Assembly (NCBI GenBank): GCA_030998225.1
Contig: JAPYXD010000701.1
Span: 15,112,501 to 15,176,500 of the forward strand
From: Diplolepis rosae
Lineage: Eukaryota; Arthropoda; Insecta; Hymenoptera; Diplolepididae
Direction of reading: 5' to 3'
DNA length: 64,000 nucleotides
Part shown: piece by piece, positions 1 through 12,158 of the stretch
Position numbering within the stretch: position 1 is the first letter of the stretch
How the letters are laid out: the number at the start of each line of letters is the position of its first letter
The notes under the pieces: model-generated
The model's database searches: none
Told to the model about the DNA's origin: nothing
Seen by the model: only the letters and a program-made list of their open reading frames with translations
Position numbers and translations under genes: made by a program

Positions 1-2199
1 GATACTTTTCGGACAGACCTCGTATATTCTTTAAGTCACGTTCTGTTATGTCCCCAAGCGTTCTCAATCACTCTTTAGCACTTTTTCAGAGAAAATAGTC
101 TGGTTCGATGTATTTTCTTATTAGGTCTATAGTATTTATTATCGCCAATATTTTCGTTAATCTTAGGCTGTCTTCGGCTTAAAGCATTTAAGATTTAAAC
201 TCCTAACCTACAAAAATTGTTGCACTTTTGCCGAAGTAGAGGACACTTGACACTAGAAATAATTTTATAGACGTAATACAATGCTATTAAAGATATACAG
301 ATGTGATTCAATCCCTAAAAAGACTTATAATTAATAATACCGTAAGTTTTATGGTCAATAAAATTTGTATATCCAGCGTATTCGAAGAAAATAAAGTACA
401 CTAAGTTTATATGGAAATTTTGCACAATTAGTTGGTAACTTCATAATTATTATCCTAAATACACTATTAGTGTTATTTTTATTAATATAATCATCATTTG
501 AATGTTTAATAAACCAAAACATTAGTTAAATTTAAATGCTTTAAATGCTCATAAATGCTCCGTATGAGCTTGAATGCTGAGCATATTCTCAAGAGCATTT
601 TCTCAACATGAATTCTCGGGAATTTAAGAACACTAGTTCAATCTTTCTAATAAAACCATACTTTTGAAAAACGGTACAAACACTTGATGACATTGGTGAA
701 CGATCACTTATTAAAACTTAATGATAAATTGTGAGCAGTGACACTCGCCGTAGGAGTAGAACGCCTTTAAGTGCCTGGGCAGTACAGATTGCGGTTTAAT
801 AGTAATATTTACGATGCAAAAAAAAATTTTAATAATTTTAATTTTATGATAATATTTAAAAAAAGTATGTAAAACGTCCTACAAATATAATTTGCATTTT
901 ACAATTAGGCACCGTATTGATATTATAAGAATGTAACTAATGCTTCATACCTAATGTGATTTCAAGTTAAGAAGAAACTCGAAATTTACTCTAGCATTTA
1001 TTGTAATCTTATAATTACAAGTATGTAGTATAATGTACAGGCTTCGTCTGTAAGTTGCTGAATTCATGTTCGTTTCATTGCAGAGACAATAAAGAAGATA
1101 AATTAAATTTCCGTTTTTGCAAAATCATTCAATGATTTTGTGACTAAATTCATCTAAAATAGAAGTGATATTATCAACTTGAATAGCCATTGCACATAAT
1201 AACATTTTTAATTATTTAAAAATAAGCTTTGAAAATCTAAAGATTTTTTTCAGAAATCTGAAAAAAAATTCAAAGTTTTCTGAGCATTTCTGAAGAAAAA
1301 TAGAGAAAAGCTGAAGATTTATATTTTGGCCATTTGACAGCACTGCAGCGCACACAAAAATGTATATTTAGATCGATACCATTCGGAATTTGATTTCAAC
1401 CATGTTCAATAATACGTTCTGCCATTATGACAATCTTATCCACAGTTACTGAAAACACACACTAAATTTTGGCTTCTTTGACGAAAATCCTTTGCAGATC
1501 GAGTTATCCTTTTCTCATTAGTCAGATAGCATCAACAATCTTGTCAAATGAGTTTTTCACTCGCATATAACCCATCTGCCTCAAACGAAACTAGCATCTG
1601 TCTGCACATTTCTCATCTTTCTAAAATTAATAGTTTCAAGCATCCTCCTCATCCCTTTGACTATTCCTCCTCATTCCTCATCACTCCTTATCTATCTCTC
1701 TAAAATTCTCTAATTCTATGTCATATTTTATTCCTTTTCGCTCTCCGATTCCGGTAACTCGGTATATCTTTATCCGAGGAAGCCTCTTCTTGTCACTCGT
1801 TGGTGGTAAGTCAGCATCACTTCTCTTCTCTGTAGTGCAAGCTGCAAGACTATCGATCAAGACTCAACGCTACCAAGAGTGTTGTACGTTAAGTGCTCTA
1901 GTCAGAAGGCATTAAATGTCCCCGTGTCGCAAAGCCAACGGACCGCGGAACAAGCTTAAGTCTAATCCAGAATGAAAGTTTAGAACAGAACGGATCAATT
2001 CAAAGGATCTTTTCACTTGCTATAAGCGTTTTGCTTCTATTATGGTGGTGCAAAATTGGATTAACTAAATCCAGTCCTGCCAGGTGGTCAGAATATAAAT
2101 CTTCAGATGAATAATTAAAAATACTGTGATGGTAATGAACTACGCCTGTTCAAGTTGATAATATCATATACATTCATTTGAATATAACCAGAGAATACG
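1..2199. other. AT-rich DNA, nothing identified
   Basis: I see no exon, tRNA or transposon end that I can support here. There are short AT-rich frames, and clusters of the word AAATGCT near 540-600. A good-looking splice donor (GGTG followed by GTAAGTCAG) ends an open frame near 1806, but nothing around it is recognisable. If the nautilus assignment of the exon at 14159 is right, this may be intron or upstream flank of that gene. Confidence 0.5.
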
Positions 2200-2789
2200 A
2201 ATGAGAAGTTATTTTACAAGAAGGTGCAATTTTAAAATATCTTCAAATTTCGATCAAATTCTTTGGAAATTCCAGATATTTCAAAAATTTATTCAGATCT
2301 AAAGAAAAATCTATAGATCTGGCATCACTTTCTGGATCTGAAAGCTCGAATGATAGAATTCTAGCGCAATTTCCGTAAAATTCTTCCTTCGAAAATCCCT
2401 TACAATTTTTCGGGAAGTTTTCCTAATTTTTTTCACAAAAAGCAATTAATACCTATTAGCAGCTTATCTTCCATCGTTTTTGCACTTTATAAATTTGAGT
2501 CTGTTACAATTTTGACTGATTCCAATCAGTGACTGACTTCTTGCTATAAGTCAATTACTATATTTTGCGTCTACATATCTTCAAAATAGCTCACCTAATC
2601 AGTCATATTTAACCAAGATAACTAATTGCATAGAAAAAATGCAGTCACTGATTCTATTAGTCAAACTTATAACTGGTTCACATTCAGAGAAAATATATTC
2701 TGATCCCTGTCCTCGTTTTGTTTACAGAAATCCTGCACGAATTGTGTTTTTTACATACATTTTTGGGAAATTCTACACAAATTTTCGAC

Positions 2790-3990
2790 TTGATTTCAAT
2801 CTGAACAAATCAGAGCTATTCCGAGGTATTCCTAAATATGTTTCCGAATCATTCTGAATAAATTCGGAAAACGTTTTTAATATTATTCTATAAAAATCGA
2901 TTGAGAAATAAATCCGAATTAATCCGAACCAACTTCTTGTCCGAATCATTCTGACTTGACATTGGAAATTCTGTTTAAATCAACCCAGGCTCGGATTCAA
3001 TCGGATTGATTTTCAACCAGCTCTCATTGAACAAGACTTGAAACGTTCTTCGTATTGGTTCGGAAATGTTCGGATACAAAATTTCTTCAGATCTGAAGAA
3101 AAATCCTGGCATCACTGACTGGATCTGAAAGCTTGAAACAGAAATCGGATGGGATTTCAGTCAGTACTATTCCATGCCAATTAAAAAACTGATTGCACAC
3201 CAGTTAGAGCCAATTTGAACCAATTCAAAATGATGTTTACAATATCTATGGACAAAATTTAGGATTACATTTCAATCCGAGCAAATCAGAGCTATTCCGA
3301 GGTATTCCCAAATATGTTTCCGAATCATTCTGAATAAATTCGGAAAACGTTTTTAATATTGTTCTATAAAAATCGATTGAGAAATAAATCCGAATTAATC
3401 CGAACCAACTTCTTGTCCGAATCATTCTGACTTCACATTGGAAATTCTGTTTGAATCAACCCAGGATCGGATTCAACCGGATTGATTTTCAACCAGTTCT
3501 CATTGAACAAGACTTGAAACGTTCTTAGTGTTGGTTCGGAAATGTTCGGATACAGAATTTCTTCAGATCTGAAGAAAAATTCATAGACCTGGCATCACTG
3601 ACTGAATCTGAAAGCTTGAAACAGAAATCGGATGGGATTTCATTCGGTACTATTCCACGCCAATTCAAAAACTGATTCCACAAGAATCTCAAACGATTTG
3701 ACCCAATTCAAAATAATGTTTACAATATCTGTGGACAATTTAAAAAAAAAATCCGAATTAATCCGAACCAACTTCTTGTCCGAATCATTCTGACTTGACA
3801 TTGGAAATTCTGTTTAAATCAACCCAGGCTCGGATTCAATCGGATTGATTTTCAACCAGCTCTCATTGAACAAGACTTGAAACGTTCTTTGTATTGGTTC
3901 GGAATTGTTCGGAAACACATTTCAGAATGAGTTAGATTTACTCGAATGGATTTCCTTTTTGAACTATTGTCCAGGATCGCGTGATGCACG
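2790..3990. repeat. 476-bp tandem repeat built on AATCCGA heptads
   Basis: The word CAGAGCTATTCCGAGGTATT occurs at 2811 and again at 3287, exactly 476 bp apart, and everything between them is repeated with few changes. A third, partial unit resumes at 3751 after losing about 113 bp. Inside each unit short words of the type TCCGAAT, CGGATT and AATCCGA recur in both orientations, so the array has two levels of periodicity. The same heptads extend from about 2200 to 4160 and reappear at 8161-8240 and 9238-9390. That pattern suggests a satellite-like array later split by insertions. Confidence 0.75.
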
Positions 3991-4169
3991 TCGGCTGAGA
4001 ATCAATCCGAGATTTCTAATCCAAATGGATCAGAACCAGGTTTTCAATCCAAGGCTTTTGATCCGAATAAAATATAACAAAATTTTTAATCCGTCTCATT
4101 TCGAATTATTAAGACATCAGATTGTAATGTGTTGGAAACTTAGTTTAGATTAATTCAGATTGGGAGTCG

Positions 4170-5390
4170 CGCGTAATTAAATACATTTCCACGGATTAGC
4201 GCGGAATCCCGTGCAGAAATAGCCCAACTTGTTTCCAAGTTCCGATCTGGGCCCAATCGGATTTTCCACATGTGGCCGCAGGGGGGCACATGGTGTGGCC
4301 TGGGTCGGAACCACATCGGATTATGATAGACAAGATTATTTTCAAATTTTGTGTTGTGGTCGTGATATTGTAGTGACTATATTGAAATTAAAATGCCAAA
4401 AGCAAAAAGTGCATGGCGAATTCCGGAGCACAGAATCGTTGGTGAGATTTTTTATATCCACATTATAGATCAAGGTAAGTTAATTCACTAGATTCATTAT
4501 ATTTTTATCTCAGACGGTTTATTTTATTTTTAATGTACGTAATTTATAGAAAATATTTCCATTTTTTTCTAAGACGTAAATATGGTAAATAAAAATGAGA
4601 AACATTGCATCACAATAAACATGAAATAGAATGTATTGATAATTGTAGTAATAATAATACCACAAATAGTTGTAGATGCTGAAGACGAAGATGAAGGAAG
4701 AGAAGCTTCTGTCTTGCAAGCCGCTAATGAAGAGGAAATTCCAGTAGAAATGGGACCTGAGGATTTTCAAGAAGTTTTAGAGGAAAATGAAAATCCTATT
4801 GCTTTTGACGAAACTCCCAGCAACGCATAGTTAGGTAATGAACTAGATTATTACTTGAAATATTTTTTTATTAACGGTAATTTGAAAAGAAAAGAAAATT
4901 ATAATTTTAAGTGTAAAACGTTATTGTGTTTTATTATTTTTTATATCGTATATTCAATTTTCCAAAGTGAATTTTTTAGAAAAAAAATTATTAGTAATGT
5001 AATTTGTTTTTATTTCAGAAGAATCGAATAGTTCTACAGACTATGAAGATGGGTTTGAAGATTATATTGTTTGTAAACTCTTAATTATACTGTTGCATCA
5101 CTAAACTAAATTTGTGAAATACATTTTTTTGAATCAACTATTCATTGTTATTAAACGAAAACCTTTTAAATTTTACTATTTGTAGAAATACAAAATTATA
5201 AGTAGCCAGATCGGGCCCCCATTTCACAGGCCCAGATCTGGGCCCGATCGGGAAAGGCGTTTCATTACTAGTCTGGCGCTAGACAGATTACCCTATTTGG
5301 GCCACATTTTTCCAGATCGGGGTCGATCGGCGCCCCAAACAAATTTCTGCTCAGGATAAGACGGAAATGCGTGGAATAAAATTCAATCCT
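4170..5390. mobile_element. Element with GCAGAAAT ends and AGATCTGGGCCC subterminal repeats
   Basis: Both ends carry GCAGAAAT in inverted orientation (4211 region and 5345 region), preceded by loosely matching flanks that include TTCCACG. Inside each end are copies of a GC-rich palindromic word of the type GATCTGGGCCCGATCGG (4243-4270 and 5207-5260). The interior is AT-rich and holds the putative spliced reading frame at 4393-5104. The arms match imperfectly, so this is an old element or a composite. It shares its design with the loci at 13380-13880 and 26490-27045. Superfamily not assigned. Confidence 0.4.
4393..5104 (+). pseudogene. Putative spliced acidic reading frame inside a transposon
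   Basis: An ATG at 4393 opens exon 1 (4393-4441, MPKAKSAWRIPEHRIV), which ends at a GTGAG donor. An acceptor (ACAAATAG) at 4669 leads into exon 2 (4670-4830) in matching phase, giving a 69-residue product. Exon 2 is strongly acidic (VDAEDEDEGREAS near its start, EEEIPVEMGPEDFQEVLEEN in the middle). After a TAG at 4828 the frame continues four bases to a second donor. A third acidic exon (5019-5104, SSTDYEDGFEDY) follows a TTTCAG acceptor, again in phase, so the TAG may be the only break in a longer acidic tail. I do not recognise the family. It could be an accessory protein of the element, a captured host fragment, or chance. Confidence 0.35.
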
Positions 5391-5399
5391 GAAGTTTTA

Positions 5400-6535
5400 C
5401 TCTGGCAAAGGTCTTTGATTATCCCACTGATGATTTTAGATAATTGGATGACGATCGTTTGTCTGGCAATCTTAACTCTCTCCAAACCTCGTAATCATTA
5501 TCGACAAAAATTGGCGCAAGCGCAAGAGTGGGATTAAGCTAGTACCAGGAAAGGGTTGAAATTACTTTATATAATAAATTACAGTTTTTTATATAATATG
5601 AATTATTTAATTTAGGACAAAGTTAGGAAGAAGCAATATCTTTTGCATATTTTCATCCAGTATATTCAAGAAGCAGTATAAAATAGTATTGCAATCGTGT
5701 AATAATCTTCAAATTTTCATGGATTTTTGAATTTTTGGGTAATTAAGGTACAATCATAAGTTTCCCGAATCATTACCAGTCCTGGTTTCATATAACTTTA
5801 TACATATATTAGGAACTGGATCTAGACTTGTCACTGTCAATAAATTCGTAATATTATAGACGTTGGAAAACGTTTCTGCCTATTCGGCTCAATACGTTTA
5901 GGCTCTTCTTCCCTTTCTGACTAACGTGAGAATGTAGAAGTATTGCCCTAATTTAAAATTTAGAAGTTGATATCCAATGGATGATTGAGCAGGTGTCTCC
6001 CACTGTCGCTGATATCTGGGCTTTTCTACTCCATGTAGGTGCATTCGCATCGCAAATCAATATCAGCAGGAGTTCACTCCAACGATTGAAAACAACCGGA
6101 GCATCCACCTCACCAGTAAAGGTGCCCTAGTCCCTAGTAGTGTCTCCTGGGAAATAAGCCAAAACCACAAGTACCTCCAGCCAAACCCACTTTTCTTTCC
6201 CGTCTCAGCTTAATCGCAATTAAATCTCTGGAGCAAAGATAAGACATCGGCTAAGCAGGAAAGCTTTTAACTGTGCGTGGCAGATTTTTTAAGATTTTAC
6301 GGAAATGCATGAGTCAGCGTTTAACCCTTGGTCACTCACAAGTTCAGATTTTTGCTCGGCCATTTATGTCTTTATAGAATTTTTGGATAAATATATAGGA
6401 TACCAATTTGAAAACCTCAATATCTTCCAGAGCAATTTTCCTTTAGATGTTGCAATATTTTTTATATAATGAGCTTGAGCGGGATTGATGATGATAAGCT
6501 TTTATGAAATTTGATGCTATCCGTGTTGAAAAATT
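5400..6535. other. Probable intronic DNA, one weak exon candidate
   Basis: Mostly AT-rich sequence without repeats I can pair. The less AT-rich stretch at about 5960-6240 is the only part with coding-like composition and is listed separately. Confidence 0.4.
6039..6115 (+). CDS. Weak candidate internal exon, same strand as the nautilus-like exon
   Basis: A pyrimidine-rich acceptor (TTTTCTACTCCATGTAG) precedes a 77-nt segment that ends at a GTAAAG donor. One frame is open through it (CIRIANQYQQEFTPTIENN and onward) and finishes one nucleotide into a codon. The exon at 14159 needs exactly that phase, and joining them would make an Arg codon. Composition is less AT-rich than the surroundings. 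Against it, I recognise no conserved residues, and a 77-nt open frame flanked by GT/AG is common by chance. Could be intronic noise. Confidence 0.2.
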
Positions 6536-6539
6536 TCAT

Positions 6540-7190
6540 GGGAGTCTAAGGTCGGATCTGGCCCGGATTTGGTACGAGCTAGCCTGCCTTAACATAAAAG
6601 TTCTTAAGTATCAATGTCATATATTTTTTCACCATTTTAAAAAAATTGAGAGGGTGTTTGAAATGATCCAAAATAAGAAATCATCTCTACTAGATGGAGG
6701 TTTTTATTTACTATCATCTTGACAATCTAATTAGGGCCACATCTGATGCTGGTTAGCCCTATTTGACAAAAATTTCCCAGTCTCTATTATTTACATTTTT
6801 CTCCCACTTTCAAACAATTGCCAGAGTATCTAAAATGATCTAAAATTAGAAGTTATAACTACTAAAAAAGTTTTTTCTTTGTTATCGTCTTTACAAGCTA
6901 GTCTGACCCAGATCTGTCGCTAGTTAGCCCAGTATATGACATGAAAATTTCTAAATATCTATGACCTAAATTTTTGTTCAGTATTTGAAAAAGATCATCG
7001 CCAAATAAAAAGTATTTTCTTATTCATTATCTTATGTTTCACAAATTCATCTTGCTAGATTGTCTAGCCAAAGACTTTACAAAAGTGTCACAGTTCTGGC
7101 TAGTCGCTAGCTAGAACATCTAGTTTGAGCTAGATCTGAGTATAGACGATCTAGTCTGAATCCAAACCAGCACCAGAAGATTTTCTCACA
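6540..7190. repeat. Degenerate ~175-bp tandem repeat
   Basis: Four loosely matching units are marked by GGTCGGATCTGGCCC (6549), GGGCCACATCTGATGCTGG (6734), GACCCAGATCTGTCGCTAG (6905) and a fourth CTGGCTAGTCGCTAG (about 7095). Each is followed by an AT-rich spacer with words such as TTTGAAAATGATC. Spacing is about 170-185 bp. The GATCTG and CTAG words are palindromic or nearly so, as in the other minisatellite-like transposon interiors in this window. Confidence 0.5.
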
Positions 7191-7441
7191 CGGGTAGTAA
7201 CGGAGGGTTAAATAACTCCAAAATGAACCAAACTTATATATCTTTAAAAAAACGTCGAAAATTTTCAAATTTGAATATCTCCGAAGTTTCTCGAATTTAA
7301 ATAAATATATTTATAGGGTATTTCTCTTAATACCTAAGAGAGAAGAGACGCGGATTTCTATCAAGATTGCTAACAAGAGGTGAAATTCTTCAATCACTCA
7401 ACTCGGAATTACTCAAATTCAAACCGAGACTTCCATCTTAA

Positions 7442-8157
7442 GGGGGGTTTCTACTTTGTTGGGCCGAAAAAACGTGCTTTTTTTAGAAATTTTTTTTGGG
7501 GAACGTATTTAAAATAAACACTTGAAATTTTTTTCAGTTGTAGGAACAAGTTTATTGTACAAGTACAAAAAGTTTTCAGTAGAAATATGCAAAGGGGTGG
7601 GGGGGGGGGGGGCATTGAGCAATGGCGGCGCGCCGAACGAATTTTTCCCACTCTCGGAAGTCCTGCCGCTGTTTCAGATGACCTGAAACACAAAAATGAA
7701 ATATATTCTTACTTTGTATACTTTTGACTTTGGCCGGTACTAGGATTTCGAAAAAAAAATGAAAAATGAAAAAATTATGCGATTTTGAATGAAAAACTCG
7801 ATTTTTGCCCACTTTTTTCGATACAAATTGTTATATAAAATGAAAAATTGTTAATTTTTTTGAAGGTTCTAGTACGAGCCATAGCTAAGCCCTTGATACA
7901 CGACTGTTAAAAATTTCGTGGCCATTGCTCAACTCGTCTGGCTTAAATCACTTCCACAAGGCCAAAAAATATAGTTTTGAGAAAAACGCGTTCACAGTTT
8001 TGCTTTAGTATAAAGTGAAAAAGAACTTTTTGTACTTGTACAATAAACTTGTACCTACAACTGAAAAGAAATTTCAAATGTTTATCTTAAATACGTTCCC
8101 CAAAAAAAATTTCTAAAAAAAGCACGTTTTTTCGGCCGAACAAAGTAGAAACCCCCC
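7442..8157. mobile_element. TTAA-flanked foldback MITE, GGGGGGTTTCTAC ends
   Basis: TTAA at 7438-7441 and 8158-8161 flanks a 716-bp element whose first ~150 bp reappear inverted at its right end (GGGGGGTTTCTACTTTGTT against AACAAAGTAGAAACCCCCC). The arms also share a stretch with TTGTACAAGTACAAAAAG. The unpaired centre holds a 14-base G run (7599-7612) and, at about 7973, the word GAGAAAAACGCGTT that recurs in other TTAA elements here. No coding capacity. TTAA targets are typical of piggyBac and Kolobok. The GG-rich start is more like Kolobok-type (T2) MITEs, which is inference. Confidence 0.8.
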
Positions 8158-8241
8158 TTAATGAATCCGAGCCAAGTTTTTAATCCGAATCATTCCAACC
8201 TTTGGTTGATTTAGACCAAGTTTCGGATTAAATTAGATTAA

Positions 8242-9214
8242 TTTAGAGAAGAAAATAGATGGCCTTTCCGGTCTTGTACAGTTGTTTATTCATAAAGCGT
8301 CACCGTTTCGACCAAAGTTTTGGTCCTTATGAAGACTATAAAGGAAATATTCAATTTGAGTATTTGTAATATAAAAATGAAAATACAGATATCAGTATAA
8401 ATAATATGTTAATAATATAGATATTAAATAATAAGTTTAAAAATTAAGAAAAGAGAGAAAGACATACCGTGGATAAATTTCCAAAATAATTTCCTTGCTT
8501 CAGACAAATTTGACAAGTAGATATAATAATAATTTTGTTGTATTAAAATTGTTTTTTAAAAATCCATGTTATAATATAATGTTATTATGAGAAAATCAAT
8601 AAAGTTCTTCATAAGATAAAAGTTAATCATTGTGAGAAATTCGTTAAAAATTTAAAAATTCGGATTACTTGTGTGTTCATTTTGAGGTTAAATTGAAACA
8701 AAGACACCTATAATATAAATGCACATAAAAAGGAATGTATAACAAACTTTATAATGAATTATTTAAAAATATCGATTACTTACAAGCAATTCCTTTTTGA
8801 ATAAGTATTTACATTTTCTTGGTTAATTTATATTAAAAATCGGAAATAAATTTATTCCAGGATGTTTTTGGTTATAGTAACGTTGTTACTGTAGAGTTGC
8901 ATTCATAGCAATTCTGATGTGTAATGTTTGAAACAGTGGTAAAAATTGAACGGTATTTTATGAAACTTATGAAAGTATGAAATTAATAAGAAAGCAAAGA
9001 AGTCATTTTATAGATTGTATAATGTTATTGTAAATAGCACTAAGATTTTCAATGTCTGTTTTATAATTAATTGATGAATTTTCTTTTTGAATATAAATCA
9101 TTTATAAAAATAATCGTTTTTAAAAATTATTTTCAGTATCTCAAATTTTTGTTTCCGATTTTTAATATAAATTAAGCAAGAAAATGTAATTACTTATTTT
9201 ATTTTCTTCTCTAA
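8242..9214. mobile_element. Element with TTAGAGAAGAAAATA ends; Penelope-like motif near left end
   Basis: TTAGAGAAGAAAATA at 8242 and its complement at 9200-9214 bound this AT-rich unit, which sits inside TCGGATT-type repeat DNA. A second inverted pair lies at 8803-8850 and 9150-9198 (around AATTTATATTAAAAATCGGAA). Near the left end the minus strand reads GGACCAAAACTTTGGTCGAAACG, a stem-loop plus GAAACG like that near Penelope-like element ends, described as a separate entry. No reverse transcriptase frame is visible. Confidence 0.4.
8283..8345 (-). ncRNA. Decayed hammerhead-like stem-loop
   Basis: Read on the minus strand: GTC, then TTCATAA where an active hammerhead has CTGANGA, then a perfect GACC/GGTC stem closed by AAAACTTT, then GAAAC, then GGTGAC whose GAC can pair with the opening GTC. 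The arrangement (stem I, core, stem II, GAAA, stem I) is that of hammerheads in Penelope-like retroelements. The CTGANGA core is mutated, so self-cleavage is not expected. Resemblance only. Confidence 0.3.
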
Positions 9215-9399
9215 ATTATAATACCGGTAACACCAAATCTATACAAATAAATTAGATTAAGTCAGATTGATTTTCAACTGATTCAAATACAACGATATTC
9301 AAATGGATTTTCGGATTGGTTCGGAAACAGAATTCGGAATATCTCGGAATAATGCTTATTCGCTCGGATTAAATTCTAATCCGAAACGATTGCTAGGGA

Positions 9400-10910
9400 A
9401 ATTTATCAATGCCTGAAGTTTCTCTTAATTGTCTAGTAGGTATTTTCCCATACTTCTTGTTTTTTATCCAAATAATCTTATTTATCATAGAAAAGGGAAT
9501 AATTTTTGTGTACATAATTAACCTCTTTCAGTTCTCTATTTATTTTCTATTTATTTCCTCTCTTTTGCTTCGTGTACAAATTCGCATTTAGTTCGTAGAG
9601 TCAAAGCTTTGAAAATGTTGTTTTTGGCACACTTACTTCAGTATAACTTGTACCTCCAACCATACTTTATGTTTTTAATTCAAATGAGCCACATCTTTTT
9701 GAACCCAGAAATTACACATCAAAAGTCAAAAAATCTTAGAAAACTATTCCATTAACCTTTTCCTTATACCTCTACAAAAGTTCAAAAGAAACTTCCTAAA
9801 TGTGTTTACTAACGAGATATTACAAATCTTCTTAACTCTTCCTGATTAAAATTAATTAAATCAGAATTAAATCTAAAAGTTGATATAAATAATTCCGATG
9901 GAAATTTTATTACAGCTGTTTACAAAGTTCAAGTTTGAAAATTAAATAACAATTATTTGACTATATTTGTTAAATGGTGGTTTGTGTTTAATTGATCTAA
10001 ACTGAAATGGCATGTTCACATATGCCTTACTCAAAGGAAATGCTTTGACATTTACCTAATTTGGCAATTTATCACCTACTATGATCGTTTGCAGTCGATG
10101 TTCCACATAGTTCTTCCATTAATAATCTATCAATATAAGAGTCATAGTTCAAGAATCAAACCAATAAATTGGTAACGACTAATTGAAATTTTATCAAAAT
10201 GGATCAACAGCACGACGCATAGGTTCATGTAAGACAACTCTTTCAGTTAACAAAATATTTTTCGAAAAATTTTAAAAATACAACTGAAAACAGTCGAGAA
10301 CATCCTTCAATTTCATTTTAATGAAAATTTTGCAAAAACTGTTACAGTTGACCAGGATTATCAATAACTATTCCAGTTTTATTTTATCTAAGATATAAAT
10401 GTTTAGTAAAATAAGTCAACAGAATTTTTTATTATATTAACCAAATTTCCAGAAATATTCTTTATAAATTGAGAAATGTAGTTCATAAAAATGAGTTATA
10501 TATTTTAGACACGTAGTCCAATTTATATATAGCCTTGAAAATTTCTTTCATAAAATAAGTATTTTTATAATGATGAAAATTTATAATCAAACAAACCTAT
10601 CTTTGTACAGTTTATTTAATGTTATGAATGCTTAACTTGGTATCTTATTTTACATATAAATGGGATTACAGGAAGTGAAATGTCAATAGGGTTGACATCT
10701 TTGGGTGATACTTCGTTTACCAAAGCAGCCAGAAGTACAATTTATACTTCTTCATGCTAAAAATAATTTAAAATACAAGATAAAATTTTGGGAGAATCTG
10801 AAGCATATTCAAACTGACGTAGATAGCCTATTATTAAATTAAATTGTTGATATTAAACCTTTTTAATTATCCAAACCAAAAATAGTTTATCTGCACCCAT
10901 TTTCATGTTC
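9400..10910. other. AT-rich DNA, nothing identified
   Basis: No paired repeats, convincing exon or RNA gene seen. Likely intronic if the nautilus gene extends leftward. Confidence 0.4.
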
Positions 10911-10915
10911 TTTAA

Positions 10916-11347
10916 GGGGTCATTCTAGTTTAGGCGCTTGGAAAAAAGCTTGTTTTATGAATTTTTTTAAAAGTTGCTATTATAATTATTAATATAAAAC
11001 TTGTTAGGCTTAATGAATACACTCATAAATAACATAAAAAAAATTATTTTTCTTGTACACTTTTTCTATATAAAAACAAAAAATTCAAATAGTTTTAGAT
11101 TCAGTATGACACTGGCTAGGGCACAAACTGCAGTTTTGAATATACAAGCGGTGTAAAAACGTTGTTTTGAGAAAAACGCGTTTGAAGTTTTTTTTAAATG
11201 AAAAATCCTCAAAAAATCTTACCTACGCTTAATCAGCGGTGCCTGCACCATACAAAATACCTTCACACAATATTTTTTAATATGTATACTTTCAAAAGAT
11301 GCAACAAAAAAATCGATTTTTTAAAGTTGGTAAATTAGAATTACCAC
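10916..11347. mobile_element. TTAA-flanked MITE, GGGGTCATTCTAGTTTA family, short copy
   Basis: TTAA at 10912-10915 and 11348-11351. Left end GGGGTCATTCTAGTTTA, right end TAAATTAGAATTACC in inverted orientation. A longer relative with the same ends is the 16832-18947 element, and both share words such as ATATAAAACTTGTTRGGCTTAA and TGGCTAGGGC. The core word TTTTGAGAAAAACGCGTTTG lies at about 11166. This copy is internally deleted relative to the other. Non-coding. Confidence 0.75.
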
Positions 11348-11492
11348 TTAAGGATGTAGTCTCGTGTTCAGGCCCTTTTCGGAAACTTATCTTAGGATTT
11401 TTTGTTTATAAAAAAAAAATAGAATCATTTCAATTTTTTACATGTTTTTATTTACATTGTAAATTATAGAAAAAAAATTGTTTTTTACTTAA

Positions 11493-12154
11493 GGTAGTTG
11501 TCGTGCCAAAAATCAGTCTCTGGAAAAAGAAGTTTTTCTATGATTTCAAGACTGGAAATTATATCTTCAACCGTGTCATATGTAAGGAACACTCTTTTTA
11601 ATGAAAAAATTTAAAAATTACGAAAAATAAATTTTTAATAAAGTTTTTTGTAATAGGATGTTTCCTTACTATCGCTTCTTACCAATTTTTTGAAAATGAT
11701 TGAAGTTTCTTAAATCATAGCTTATTTTTTCGGGGAAAATATTCTCTACAACTTAACCGTTTCCAATTTTTGAAAATGAATCAATTATTATCAAATACAG
11801 CAATTTGTTTATAAAAATTTTGTTTTGGAAAATTGATTTTTAATGATTTCAGCCATTAAAGAATTTATTTTCAAAAGTTGGAAACGGTTAAGTTGTAGAG
11901 AACATTTTTCCCGAAAAAATAAGCTATGATTTAAGAAACTTTAATCATTTTCAAAAAATTGGTAAAAAGCGATAGTAAGGAAAAATCCTATTACAAAAAA
12001 CATTATTAAAAAATTATTTTTCGTAATTTTTAAATTTTTGCATTAAAAAGAGTGTCTTTTCTTACATATGACACGGCTGATGATATAATTTCCAGTCTTG
12101 AAATCATAGAAAAACTTCTTTTTCCAGAGACTAATTTTTGGCACGATAACTACC
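11493..12154. mobile_element. TTAA-flanked palindromic MITE, GGTAGTTGTCGTGCC subfamily
   Basis: The 662-bp unit is one imperfect palindrome. GGTAGTTGTCGTGCCAAAAA at the left end is mirrored by TTTTTGGCACGATAACTACC at the right, with arms of about 310 bp meeting near 11820. TTAA flanks both sides (11489-11492, 12155-12158). The right TTAA is shared with the next element. No protein is encoded. Size and middle sequence match the units at 12159 and 17465, so these are subfamilies of one MITE. Confidence 0.85.
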
Positions 12155-12158
12155 TTAA

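Noticed and set aside
7451..7812. Two overlapping minus-strand frames of about 80 codons
   Set aside because: Inside the arm and G-run of a TTAA MITE, with homopolymer-like protein. Chance.
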